Positions 8,064 to 17,717 of a stretch of 49,542 bases of DNA are shown in pieces (the stretch's first letter is position 1; each line of letters opens with the position of its first letter). Below the pieces are notes generated by a model. That model made no database searches. It worked only from the letters and a program-made list of their open reading frames with translations, and was not told the DNA's origin. The DNA is taken from the NCBI GenBank assembly GCA_003260025.2, contig QFZU02000022.1, forward strand, positions 1-49,542, read 5' to 3'. The DNA comes from Microbispora triticiradicis (GTDB lineage: Bacteria; Actinomycetota; Actinomycetes; Streptosporangiales; Streptosporangiaceae). The position numbers were made by a program, and so were the translations under genes.

Positions 8064-8674
8064 GCGGTGTTCCGGCCACGCTCGGCACCGCCTTGGCGGT
8101 CTTCGCGGGCACCAACGTCGACGACGTGGTCATCCTGACCGTGCTGTTCCTGTCGGCCCGCGCCCAGGGCCGGCCCCGTCCCTGGCAGATCGTGACGGGG
8201 CAGTACGCCGGGATCGCGGCGCTCGTCGCCGTGTCGGGCGTCGCCGCCCTCGGCCTCGCCGTCGTGCCGGACCAGTGGGTGGGGCTGCTCGGCCTGGTCC
8301 CGCTCGCCCTCGGCGTACGCGGCCTGGTCGCGGCGGTGCGGTCGTCCGGCGGGGACGACGACCCCGCGCCCGCGGTGGCCACGGGGGTCCTCTCCGTCGC
8401 GGGCGTCACCGTCGCCAACGGCGCGGACAACATCTCCGTCTACACTCCCCTGTTCCGCTCCATCGGTCCTGCGGCCACCCTGCTCACCATCGCCGTCTTC
8501 GCCGTCCTGGTCGCGGTCTGGTGCGCGGCGGCGTCCTGGCTGGGCTCCCACAAGAAGATCATCGAGTTCGCCGAACGATTCGGGCACTGGCTCGTCCCGA
8601 TCGTGTTCATCGTGATAGGCGCGCTGATCGTGCTCGATTCCGGCGTAATCGGCCGTCTGACCGATTTCCACTAA
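8060..8674 (+). CDS. CadD-family cadmium resistance transporter
   Basis: A 204-residue polytopic membrane protein with about six hydrophobic helices and the two related acidic motifs of the CadD/LysE-like fold, FAGTNVDDVVIL near the N-terminus and NGADNISVY in the middle. The family exports or sequesters cadmium and similar divalent cations at the cytoplasmic membrane. Its GTG start overlaps the stop of the GAP1-like gene (GTGA), which is unusual for a transporter usually found alone or with a CadC-type regulator, and suggests it works as a subunit or output of the GTPase system. Substrate is not shown by the sequence. Confidence 0.8.
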   Translation: MSGVPATLGTALAVFAGTNVDDVVILTVLFLSARAQGRPRPWQIVTGQYAGIAALVAVSGVAALGLAVVPDQWVGLLGLVPLALGVRGLVAAVRSSGGDDDPAPAVATGVLSVAGVTVANGADNISVYTPLFRSIGPAATLLTIAVFAVLVAVWCAAASWLGSHKKIIEFAERFGHWLVPIVFIVIGALIVLDSGVIGRLTDFH

Positions 8675-8942
8675 TTCAAAGGGAATTGGAGCACGCCAAG
8701 GCCGTCTATAGAAGCATGAAAAAGCGCGAAATGGAACGATCTAGCCTGGCAAACGATCCGAAGTTAGACTCCCTGACAGGTTCGGCCGCCCGCCCTCGGT
8801 GGCCGTTCGCTCGTCGCCCATGGGGAGGGCCGTGCCCCTCCGCCCAGTGGGCGGCGGCGCGATCCTCCATGCCTTCGGGCGCCTCCGGGCGCCGGCGCGG
8901 GTCCTTGGGTGACGAGGCCTCACAGGTCCCCATGGAGGTGTC

Positions 8943-11900
8943 GTGTCGAGGAAGCCCCCGTCCGCCTTGTTACGCACGACGGCGCTCGTCGCCGGTCTTG
9001 CCCTCATACCAGCGATGGCCCCGGCGGGTTCCGCCGCCGCGGACCCGAGCCCGAGCCCGACCCCCTCGCGGTCCTGGACCGCCACGGCGCTGACGGACGC
9101 CGAGCACGTCCAGGGCGCCAAGTCGCCCTCCGGAAAGCTCGCGAAGAGCGACCCCGAGCTGCTCAGATCACAGTCGGCGGAGCCGACGACCGTCGTGGTC
9201 AAGCTCGACTACGACTCGCTGGCGGCCTACAAGGGCGGCCTGCCGGGGCTCCCCGGCACGAGCCCGTCCGTCACCGGCAAGGCGCTGAACGTCAAGAGCG
9301 GCGACGCGGCGAAATACCAGAAGCACATCGAGAACGTCGAGAACTCCTTCCTCGGCGAGCTCGGCAGGAAGATCCCCGGCGTCCGGGTGGGACAGAAGCT
9401 CCGCACGGTGTACGGCGGCGTCGCCCTCACGCTGCCCGCGAACAAGGCCGCCGACCTGCTCAGGCTGCCCGGTGTGGCGGCCGTGCAGAAGGACAGGGTG
9501 GAGCAGCCGCTCACCGACTCCAGCGCGGAGTTCATCGGCGCGCCGACCGTCTACAACCAGCTCGGCGGGATGAAGTCGTCGGGCAAGGGCGTCATCGTCG
9601 GCATTCTGGACACCGGCGCGTGGCCGGAGCACCCGTCGTTCGCGGACCCCGGCACGCTGCCCGCTCCCCCGCCCAAGGCCGACGGCACGCCGCGCACCTG
9701 CAACTTCGGCGACAACCCGCTGACCCCGGCCGCCGACCCCTTCACGTGCAACCGCAAGCTGATCTCCGGCCAGCCGTTCCTCGCGACGTACAACGCGATC
9801 GTGGGCGGGGAGGTGTACCCGGACAGCGCCCGTGACAGCGGCGGCCACGGGACGCACACCGCCACCACCTCGGCGGGCGGGCCTGTCGACCACGCCAACC
9901 CGCTCGGCATCGACCGCGGCGCGATCCACGGCATCGCGCCGGCCGCGCACGTCGCGGTCTACAAGGTCTGCGGCGAGCAGGGCTGCTACCAGTCCGACTC
10001 GGTGGCCGCGGTGGCGCAGGCCATCGCCGATGGCGTACGGGTCATCAACTTCTCGATCGGCGGCGGCGCCGACCCCTACAGCGACGCGGTCGAGCTCGCG
10101 TTCCTGGACGCGTACGCCGCGGGCGTGTTCGTGTCGGCCTCGGCGGGCAACTCCGGGCCGGGCGCCGCCACGACGGACCACCGCGGCCCGTGGGTGACCA
10201 CCGTGGCGGCCTCGACGCAGAGCCGCACCTTCCAGTCGACGATCACGCTGACCGGCGGGCCGTCGATCAAGGGCGCGTCGATCACGGCGGGCGTCTCCTC
10301 ACCGCTGCCCGTGGTGCTCGCCTCGGCCCCGCCGTACAGCGACCCGCTGTGTCTCAACCCGGCGCCTCCGGGGCTGTTCTCCGGCAAGATCGTCGCCTGC
10401 CAGCGCGGCCCGAACCGGGTGCTCAAGGGCTTCTCGGTGAAGCAGGGCGGCGCCGCCGGCATGATCCTGTACAACGCCACGCCGCAGGACGTCATGACCG
10501 ACAACCACTGGCTGCCGACGGTGCACATCGACAAGCCGGAGACCGACGTCCTGCTGAGCTGGCTGAGCTCCCACCCCGGCGCGACGGCGACCTTCACCCA
10601 GGGGACGAAGGCCACCTGGCAGGGCGACGTGATGACGTCGTTCTCCTCGCGCGGCCCCGGCGGCGACTTCCTCAAGCCGGACGTCACCGCGCCCGGCCTG
10701 CACATCCTGGCGGGCATGACCCCGACCCCCGACTCGCCGCTGGAAGGTCCCGCGGGCAACCTGTACCAGGTCATCGCCGGGACCTCGATGTCGTCGCCGC
10801 ACGTCGCGGGCGCCGGCGCGCTCCTGTTCGCGCTGCACCCGGACTGGAGTCCGGGCCAGGTCAAGTCGGCCCTGGAGACCACCGCGACGACGAAGGTCAC
10901 CAAGGAGGACCGGACCACCCAGGCCGATCCGTTCGACTACGGCGGCGGGCGCATCGACCTGAGCAAGGCGGGCGACACGGGCCTGACCCTGGACGAGACC
11001 GCGGTGAACTACGCCGCCTCGGCCACCGACCCGCTGAACCGGATCGACCTCAACCTGCCGTCGGTGAACGCGCCCGTCATGCCGGGCGTGATCAGCGCGA
11101 AGCGTACGTTCGTCAACGCGACCACCAAGACGCTCACGTACACCGCGCTGGGCACCACCGTCAGCGGGGCGAGCATCACCGTGCTGCCGCCGCTGTTCAC
11201 GGTGAAGCCGGGCAAGAGCCAGAAGGTCACCATCCTGATCGCCGCACCGGACCTGCCCGAGGGGCAGTACTTCGGCCAGGTGAACCTCAAGCAGGTCGGC
11301 GGCGCCCGGGAGCAGCACCTGCCGGTGGCCTTCTACCGGCGCGAGGGCGCGGTCCCGATCGACCAGACCTGTACGCCGAGCGCCATCGCCAGGAACACCG
11401 GGCAGTCCACCTGCACCGTCTCGGTGCAGAACACCACCCTGGAGGACACCGACGTCACCGCGCTCAGCACGCTGGACGCCAAGCTGCGGCTCACCGGCGT
11501 CACCGGCGCGACCCAGGTCGGCAGCCAGATCGTGACGACCAAGAAGACGCTGGCGGGGAGGCAGCCGGACAAGCCGGTCATCGCCCCGGGCGAGAGCCCG
11601 GCCGGTTACCTGCCGCTCTCGGCCTTCGGCATCACCCCGACGCCCATCGGGGACGAGGAGGCGCTGAACTTCACCGTCCCGGCGTTCACCTACGCGGGCC
11701 GTACGTTCACCAGGATCGGCATCGTCTCCAACGGCTACACGGTCGCGGGCGGCACGAACGGCTCGGCGGACATCCAGTTCGACCCGCAGACGCTCCCCGA
11801 CGCCACTCCGCCGAACGGCGTGCTCGCGCCGTACTGGACGGACCTGAACGGCGAGGGGACGCCCGGCGTCTACGTCGCCACGCTGAGCGACGGGGTGAAC

Positions 11901-12278
11901 AGGTGGCTGGTCATCGAGTGGAGAGTCAACCTTTACGGCACGAACAGCCTGAAGACCTTCCAGCAGTGGATCGGGCTCAACGGCGCCGAGGACATCTCGT
12001 ACACCTACGACCCGGGCAACCTGCCCGGTGATCCGGGCGCGGCCTACGGCCTGACCGTCGGCGCCGAGAACGTCGAGGGCACCGCCGGCACCCAGATCAG
12101 CGGCCCGCCGACGCAGGACTACCGCGTCACCAGCACGCCGGGCGCCCCCGGCGGCACGCTGAACTACTCCTTCACCGTGAAGGGCGTGTCCCCTGGCACC
12201 GGCACAGTCACGACCGCCACCTCCACCCCCCAGGTGAAGGGCATCACGGTCGAGGTCGACAAGATCACCGTTCAGTAG
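8943..12278 (+). CDS. Secreted subtilisin-like serine protease (S8) with PA domain
   Basis: An 1111-residue extracellular protease. GTG 8943 is preceded by GGAGG (8934-8938). A signal peptide (to about AGSAAA, residue 33) is followed by an I9-type propeptide (about 80-190). The catalytic domain holds Asp223 (DTGAWPEHP), His302 (GHGTHT) and Ser615 (GTSMSSPHVAGA). A PA domain is inserted at about 440-550 (VACQRGPNRVLKGF, GAAGMILYN). A fibronectin-III-like domain (about 650-790) and long beta-rich C-terminal domains with a segment like bacterial Ig/NHL-type folds (GIVSNGYT, ENVEGTAGTQ) complete it. It stands alone between CadD and a strong terminator. Likely role: degradation of external protein. 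Confidence 0.95.
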   Translation: MSRKPPSALLRTTALVAGLALIPAMAPAGSAAADPSPSPTPSRSWTATALTDAEHVQGAKSPSGKLAKSDPELLRSQSAEPTTVVVKLDYDSLAAYKGGLPGLPGTSPSVTGKALNVKSGDAAKYQKHIENVENSFLGELGRKIPGVRVGQKLRTVYGGVALTLPANKAADLLRLPGVAAVQKDRVEQPLTDSSAEFIGAPTVYNQLGGMKSSGKGVIVGILDTGAWPEHPSFADPGTLPAPPPKADGTPRTCNFGDNPLTPAADPFTCNRKLISGQPFLATYNAIVGGEVYPDSARDSGGHGTHTATTSAGGPVDHANPLGIDRGAIHGIAPAAHVAVYKVCGEQGCYQSDSVAAVAQAIADGVRVINFSIGGGADPYSDAVELAFLDAYAAGVFVSASAGNSGPGAATTDHRGPWVTTVAASTQSRTFQSTITLTGGPSIKGASITAGVSSPLPVVLASAPPYSDPLCLNPAPPGLFSGKIVACQRGPNRVLKGFSVKQGGAAGMILYNATPQDVMTDNHWLPTVHIDKPETDVLLSWLSSHPGATATFTQGTKATWQGDVMTSFSSRGPGGDFLKPDVTAPGLHILAGMTPTPDSPLEGPAGNLYQVIAGTSMSSPHVAGAGALLFALHPDWSPGQVKSALETTATTKVTKEDRTTQADPFDYGGGRIDLSKAGDTGLTLDETAVNYAASATDPLNRIDLNLPSVNAPVMPGVISAKRTFVNATTKTLTYTALGTTVSGASITVLPPLFTVKPGKSQKVTILIAAPDLPEGQYFGQVNLKQVGGAREQHLPVAFYRREGAVPIDQTCTPSAIARNTGQSTCTVSVQNTTLEDTDVTALSTLDAKLRLTGVTGATQVGSQIVTTKKTLAGRQPDKPVIAPGESPAGYLPLSAFGITPTPIGDEEALNFTVPAFTYAGRTFTRIGIVSNGYTVAGGTNGSADIQFDPQTLPDATPPNGVLAPYWTDLNGEGTPGVYVATLSDGVNRWLVIEWRVNLYGTNSLKTFQQWIGLNGAEDISYTYDPGNLPGDPGAAYGLTVGAENVEGTAGTQISGPPTQDYRVTSTPGAPGGTLNYSFTVKGVSPGTGTVTTATSTPQVKGITVEVDKITVQ

Positions 12279-12292
12279 GTCCTCACCAAAGG

Positions 12293-12321
12293 GCCCGGCG
12301 GACGCACCACGTCCGCCGGGC
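12293..12321 (+). terminator. Strong hairpin terminator after protease
   Basis: A perfect 12-base stem (GCCCGGCGGACG at 12293-12304 and its complement at 12310-12321) with a five-base loop begins 14 bases after the protease stop. No U tract follows, as is usual for actinomycete terminators. Confidence 0.75.
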
Positions 12322-12446
12322 TCTCGCCGTCCGACCCGACGGTCCAGCGGTCCGCAACCGCCGTACGAGTGGACGCCAAGTCCCGGTATCAGTGGGCGCC
12401 AAGAGGCGGCTGACACGCTCCTCCCATGCACCGCACAGGAGGAAAC

Positions 12447-12842
12447 GTGAGAAGAACGCTCAGGACCCTGCTCGCCACGGCAGCGCTCGCCACCGCCGCG
12501 ATCGGCGTCAACGTGGCGCCGGCCCACGCCGGCTGGGCCGGGATCACCCTGTACGAGGACTCCGGCTACAAGGGTTACCCCCACGCCTACACCACCAGCC
12601 GCGTGGCACTGTACGGGTGGTGGGAGAACGACGTGGCCAGCTCCGTGAAGAACAGCGACGTCTTCGCCTGGGTCCTGTACGACGATCGCGACTACCAGGA
12701 CCGGCATTTCTGCATCAGGCCGGGCGAGTGGGTCGAGACCCTCGGGTCGTCGCCGTGGAAGTTCAACGACAAGATCTCGTCCCTCAAGCGGCTGACGACC
12801 TCAAGCTGCGCCGGATACGTCCCCTTCTACAACGTCGCCTGA
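12447..12842 (+). CDS. Small secreted peptidase-inhibitor I36 / crystallin-like protein
   Basis: A 131-residue secreted protein. The start is GTG 12447, because AGGAGG lies four bases upstream; an upstream ATG at 12426 is unlikely. A typical Sec signal ends at about APAHA-GW. The mature part has the pattern of the beta-gamma crystallin or inhibitor I36 fold (ITLYEDSGYKGY, VLYDDRDYQDRHFCIRPGEW, KISSLKRL) with two cysteines. The I36 family includes secreted protease inhibitors of streptomycetes, and this gene follows a large secreted protease, so protease control or protection is possible (inference). Its stop lies only four bases from the convergent stop of the WD40 gene. Confidence 0.8.
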   Translation: MRRTLRTLLATAALATAAIGVNVAPAHAGWAGITLYEDSGYKGYPHAYTTSRVALYGWWENDVASSVKNSDVFAWVLYDDRDYQDRHFCIRPGEWVETLGSSPWKFNDKISSLKRLTTSSCAGYVPFYNVA

Positions 12843-12846
12843 CGGC

Positions 12847-15800
12847 TCAGCACGGAGGGCGGAAGGGCAGGTCGGCGGGGAGGTAGGCGGCCCACTCGGC
12901 GGGGGTGACGGGCGGGTGGGCGAGGGCGCAGATCCTCCGGGCCGCGTGTCCGGGGTCGACGTCCCACAGGCGTACGGTCGTGTCCTCTCCGCCGGTGGCG
13001 ACGACGCGGCCGCCGGGGACGTAGACGAGGGTCTGGACCCGGCCGTCGTGGCCGGTGAGCGTGGCGACGACCCGGGCCTCGCGCCGGTCGGCCAGATCCC
13101 ACAGCCGTACGCTGCCGTCCAGGCTGCCGGTGGCGAGCGTGCGGCCGTCCGGGCTGAAGGCGGCCCCCGTGACGGCGTCGGCGTGACCGGTGAGCGTGGC
13201 CACGGCCCGGGCGTCACCCGGGCCGGTCAGATCCCACAACCGCACACTGCCGTCCAGGCCGGCGCTGGCGAGGGTACGGCCGTCCGGGGAGACGGCGAGA
13301 CGGGTGACGGCGCCGGTGTGTCCTCTCAGGGTCACCGGGTCGCGCGGGCCGCCCGGGCCGGCGACCCGCCACAGCCGGATGACGGCGTCGGCGCCCGCCC
13401 CGGCGAGGAGCAGGCCGTCCGGGCCGCCTCGCACGAAGGTGATCGTGTCGACGGAGCCGCCGCTGCCGCCGAGCGTGGTGAGGTGGGCCGGGCGGCGCGG
13501 GTCGGAGACCCGCCACAGGTCGATCGTGCCGTCGGCACTCGCGCCGGCCAGCAGGTCGCCGCCGGGCCCGAAGGCGACCGAGGTCACGTTGGCCTCGTGG
13601 CGGCTCAGCACGGCGAGGCTCAGCGGGCGGCCCGGGTCGGACAGGTCCCACAGGCGGATCGTGCGGTCCTGCCCGCCGGTCGCGAGCAGCCGCCCTCCGG
13701 GGTGGAAGGCGGCCGCCGTGATGTTGTCGGTGTGGCCGGTCAGCGTGGCGAGCGGCGCGGGCCCGCCCGGGGCGGAGAGGTCCCAGACGCGGGCGGTGCG
13801 ATAGCTGCCGGCCACGAGAAGGCGGCCGTCGGGGCTCGCGGCGAGTGACTGGACGGGGCTGCTGTGCCCGCTCAGCACGGAGGTCCGCATGTCCCACAGC
13901 CGTACGGTGGTGTCCTTGCCCGCGGTGGCCAGGCTCCGGCCGTCGGGGCTGAACGCCACCGAGTAGACGACGTCGGCGTGGCCGCTGAGGACGAGGGGTT
14001 CGCTCGGGAACGCGGGGTCGGTCACGTCCCACACGCGGGAGGTGCGGTCGTAGCTGCCGGAGGCCAGGGTCCGTCCGCCGGGGGCGAAGGCCAGGGAGAC
14101 GATGCCGTTCTGGTGTCCGGTCAGCACCCCCAACGGCCGTGGCCGGTCAGGGCGGCGCAGGTCCCACAGCCGTACGGTGTTGTCGAACCCGCCCGTGGCG
14201 AGGACGCGCCCGTCGGAGGTGAACGCGGCGCACAGGACGCGGTCGGTGTGCCCTCTCAGGCCGGGCAGGGCGCGCGGATGCCGGGGATCGCCGACGTCCC
14301 AGACCCGTACGACCGCGTCGGCCGCGGTGGTGACCAGGACGTCTCCATCCGGTGAGAAGACCGCCGAGGTGAGCCCTTCGGAGTAGCCGGTGAGCGTGGT
14401 GATCCGTACCGCCCGGCCCGGGTCGGACACGTCCCACAACCCGACCGTGCGGTCGTAGCTCGCCGTCGCCAGCAGGCGGCCCCGTGGGTCGAAGGCCACC
14501 GTACGCACCGCGTCGGTGTGTCCTTCGAGCACGGCCAGGGGGCGCGGCCGGCGGACGTCGGCCACGTCCCAGAGCCGCGCGGTGTGATCGGCCCCGGAGG
14601 TGGCCAGGACCCGCCCGTCGGGCCGGAACGCGGCCGACATCACCTCGCCGGAGCCGCCGATGACCGAGAGGGCCGCGGGACGGTGCGGGTCGGAGACGTT
14701 CCACAGGCGTACGGCGCGGTCGAGACCCGCCGTGGCGAGGGTGCGGCCGTCGGGGTGAAGGCCGTGGCGTACGCCGGGGCTCGGTGCGCGGTCAGCCGGG
14801 TCGCGTACGGCACGGCCGGCGCCGACAGGACGCTGCCACGCGCCTCCGGGGTGTCGGCCAGGCGGTAGGCGGCCAGGCCCAACTGTGCGGACAGCGCGGG
14901 GTTGGTCCCGCGCAGGGCGATGGCGTCGCCCGCGAGCCTGCGGGAGAGGGCCTGGTCGCGCTGGCGGACGGCGGTGCGCTGAGCCTGCGATGCGGTGACG
15001 GCGGCGACCGCGGCGACGACCACCAGCGCCACCAGGGCGGCGATGGTCTGGTAGAGGCGGCGGGTGCGGCGGCGCACCTGGCGGCCCGAGGCCCGCAGGA
15101 AGTCGGCCATGGTCGGCGTCACGTCGGAGGGATGCCGCTGCGCCCACTCCTGCGCGGCGAGCAATCGCGCGCCCCGGTACAGCACGTCGGGATCGCTCCG
15201 CTCGTGCCGCCAGGCCTGGGCGTCGGCGGCGAACCGGCGGCCGAGCAGCAGAGCGGCGCGGTCGGCGGCCAGCCAGTCGGCGAGCAGGGGCCAGGCGGAC
15301 AGCAGGGCCTCGTGCGTGATCTCCACGGTGTCGTGGTCCAGGGTGAGCAGGCGCTGGTCGGCGAACCGGTGCAGCACCTCGGTCATGGCGGGCCCGGCGG
15401 ACGGCAGATCGGCCGAGGAGACCCTGCGGCGGGTGTCGGCGGCGTCGGCGGAGACGTGCACGAGATGCAGGAACAGCCGTCGCGCCAGTTCACGCCGCTC
15501 GGGGGGAAGCTCCTCGTAGATCTCGGTGGCGCTGGCGGCCACGGCGCCCTCGATGCCACCCGCCTCCTGGTAGCCGGCCACGGTCAGGCCGTGGCCCTGG
15601 TCGTTCAGCCAGGTGGCGTAGAGCGCGTGCGACAGCAGCGGCAGGACCCCGGCGTCGTGGGCCCGGCCGGCTTCGCGGAGCAGCAGTTCGACCAGGGCGT
15701 CCTCGATGGCAAGGCCGGCCTTGCGCGCCGGTTCCACGATGGCGTCGCGCAGTTCGTCCCTGGTCATGGGACCGACGGCCACCTGACCGTGTTGCGCGAC

Positions 15801-16574
15801 GGCCGCCAGATCCGGAAACCGGAGCAGGTGGCCGTAGAAGTCGGCGCGCAGGCCGATCACCACGACGGTGCCGCCGGCCGCGGCCCGCACCAGCGCGTCC
15901 ACGAACACCGCCTGCTCCGGCTCCCGGGAGGTCGGCTCGCGGGAGGTCGGCTCGCGGGAGGTCGTGAAGATCTCCTCGAACTGGTCGACGATGAGAACCT
16001 CACCCGGCCGGGCGGCGATGACGGGACGCGAGGCCGGCGTGCAGACGGTGACCGCGCGTCCCCGCTCGCGCAGCGCTGCGGCCAGCCCGGCCCGCAGCAG
16101 CGACGACTTGCCCGCGCCGGAGGCACCGACCACCAGCCGCAGCCCGCCGCCGTCCGGTTCGGAACCGTCCAGTTGGGTGACCGCGCGCAGGAGGCGCTCG
16201 GTCAGGGCGTCCCGGCCGAAGAACCACGCGGCGTGCTCGGCCTCGAAGCCCGCCAGCCCCCGGTACGGCTCGACGCCTTCCCGCCTGCGGGACCGTCCCC
16301 GCCGTACGCGCTGCCAGGCGTCCACCCAGGCGGTGACCTCGGCCGCGCCGCAGACCGCCAGCACCCGCTCGAACAGCTGCCGCAGGGCCAGTGAGGGCAG
16401 GCCGCGACCGGCGAACCAGTCGCCGATGGTGCTGTGCGCTCCGGGGCTGCCCGCCCGCGCCGCGACCTGCCGTACGGTCAGCCCGGCCCGCTCGCGGAGC
16501 ATGGTGAGTTCCCTGGCGAAGCCCTCCCGGTCACGGATCCGGCCCGGGTCCGGTCCCGCCGCGTCCTGAGCCAC
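12847..16574 (-). pseudogene. HTH-nSTAND ATPase-WD40 protein, frameshifted
   Basis: A gene for about 1242 residues that is interrupted by one frameshift. GTG 16574 has AAGGAGG seven bases upstream. The first part (frame to 14640) holds an XRE-type helix-turn-helix (about 18-75), an nSTAND NTPase with Walker A GASGAGKSS (150-158) and Walker B VLIVDQFEE, a winged-helix region, and a transmembrane helix followed by QRDQALSRRLAGDAIAL, as usual in this class. The second part (frame 12847 to about 14760) holds 14 WD40 repeats (RLWDV type), enough for two seven-bladed propellers. The break lies in the G run 14752-14755: one extra base restores the expected FxPDGRTLATA. It is either a sequencing error or a recent mutation. 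The role is probably sensing and NTP-dependent signalling. Confidence 0.85.
15926..15964 (-). repeat. 15-base in-frame micro-repeat (TSREP)
   Basis: The 15-base unit gggaggtcggctcgc occurs 2.6 times without a mismatch. In the nSTAND gene it encodes three tandem TSREP peptides just after the Walker B segment. The unit is a multiple of three, so copy number can change without breaking the frame. Confidence 0.85.
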
Positions 16575-16637
16575 CGCCGCGCCTCCTTAGGGAAACGGTC
16601 TCCTTATGTAGTCCGTCGCGCGGCTTCGAGGGTTACC

Positions 16638-16657
16638 GGCTTGTACGGGCTTGTACG
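16638..16657. repeat. Tandem 10-base repeat between divergent genes
   Basis: The 10-base unit GGCTTGTACG occurs twice in direct succession in the 159-base gap between the nSTAND gene and the Tat-exported protein. One helical turn of spacing is compatible with a tandem protein-binding site; no regulator is identified. Confidence 0.4.
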
Positions 16658-16733
16658 GATCAGGCCGGACACCTTCCAGGGCCGCCGGCTCTCGCCTGAT
16701 AGTCGGGGCGTCCAATCGGAATGGAGGACGCTC

Positions 16734-17330
16734 ATGACAGGCACGACCGGACAGCCGTCCCGCAGGGCGGTGCTGCGCATGGCGGCGAGCGCGCCGCTGC
16801 TCCTCGGTGCGAGCGCCGCGCTCGCCGTCGCGACGTCGGCCCCGGCGCTGGCCGCCCAGGCGGGGTGGCGCTGGTGCGAACGCTGCAGCGGCCTTTGGTA
16901 CTCGCTGAACGGGACGCGGGGCACGTGCCCCGCGGGGAACGTCTTCGACGGCGGTCATCACAGCAACGGCAGCGGAAACTACATCCTGAAGACCGTCGAG
17001 GACGGCGGCCGGGGCCAGGGCAACTGGCGCTGGTGCGGCGCCTGCCAGGGGCTCTGGTACGGCGGCAACCCCACTCTCGGGTACTGCCCCAACCGGGGCG
17101 CCACGGGCCACACGCCGATCGGCCCCTACCCGACCGTCTCGTCGTACTACCTGATCGAGGACGTCGGCAACCGCGACTCCCCCGGCGGCCAGGAGCAGTG
17201 GCGCTGGTGCTACAAGTGCGCCGGCATGTTCTTCGACGGCAACACCCCCGGCGGCTCCGGCCGCTGCCCCAAGGACGGCCTCACCCACGCCGTCACCGGC
17301 GGCAGCTACGTTCTGCGACAGGTGCCGTAG
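16734..17330 (+). CDS. Tat-exported protein with three Cys-rich WRWC repeats
   Basis: A 198-residue exported protein. ATG 16734 follows GGAGG by six bases. The N-terminus carries a twin-arginine motif (SRRAVLR) and a hydrophobic stretch ending at about APALAAQA. The mature part is three repeats of about 45 residues, each starting WRWCxxC and ending with a G-CP motif, a conserved His in two of them, and a YxL strand. Paired CxxC and CP motifs suggest a metal-binding or disulfide-bridged knuckle in each repeat. Tat export implies folding, perhaps with a bound metal, in the cytoplasm. The family is not one I can name, and no enzyme active site is evident. Confidence 0.8.
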   Translation: MTGTTGQPSRRAVLRMAASAPLLLGASAALAVATSAPALAAQAGWRWCERCSGLWYSLNGTRGTCPAGNVFDGGHHSNGSGNYILKTVEDGGRGQGNWRWCGACQGLWYGGNPTLGYCPNRGATGHTPIGPYPTVSSYYLIEDVGNRDSPGGQEQWRWCYKCAGMFFDGNTPGGSGRCPKDGLTHAVTGGSYVLRQVP

Positions 17331-17452
17331 CGGCGGCGCGGCCCAGGTCACCGCCTACAGCGCGGAAGCATTGCGATTGTGGGCGGTGACCCGGCTTCCC
17401 AACCCGGGGTTCGACGCGGGGGCCCTCGGGTGCCCAACCCGTCGCCGACGGC

Positions 17453-17578
17453 TCACCGACCGCCGTTCTTCTTCCTGTCGTGCCGCAGCGCGAGCCGGAC
17501 CGCGAAGTAGACGACCGCGAAAAGTACGGCCACCTCGAATACGACCAGTAACAGCTCCGCCAGTCCGAGCCCGTACAT
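17453..17578 (-). CDS. Small single-pass membrane protein (41 aa)
   Basis: A 41-residue protein beginning MYGLGLAELLLVVFE, with one clear transmembrane helix followed by a basic tail (RHDRKKNGGR). AAGGGG lies seven bases upstream of ATG 17578. The size, the charge pattern and the ribosome site support a real gene. It lies about 140 bases downstream of the histidine kinase on the same strand and may be a modulator of it or a small subunit of some membrane complex; nothing in the sequence decides this. Confidence 0.6.
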   Translation of the reverse strand: MYGLGLAELLLVVFEVAVLFAVVYFAVRLALRHDRKKNGGR

Positions 17579-17717
17579 CGACCACCCCTTCAGGAGAAGG
17601 AACCGAGGGCAGTATGAGCCGACAGCGCGTCAGAGTCGAGCAAATGCCTCAACGAGGAACTCGCCGCGGTGTGATCGCCCTCGCTGCCAGAGGAAGCCGG
17701 TCGCGTTAGCGATGCAG

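Noticed and set aside
10299..12707. An 802-residue minus-strand frame over the protease gene
   Set aside because: Arg/Gly/Val-rich shadow with no motif; the sense strand encodes an intact S8 protease with signal peptide and triad.
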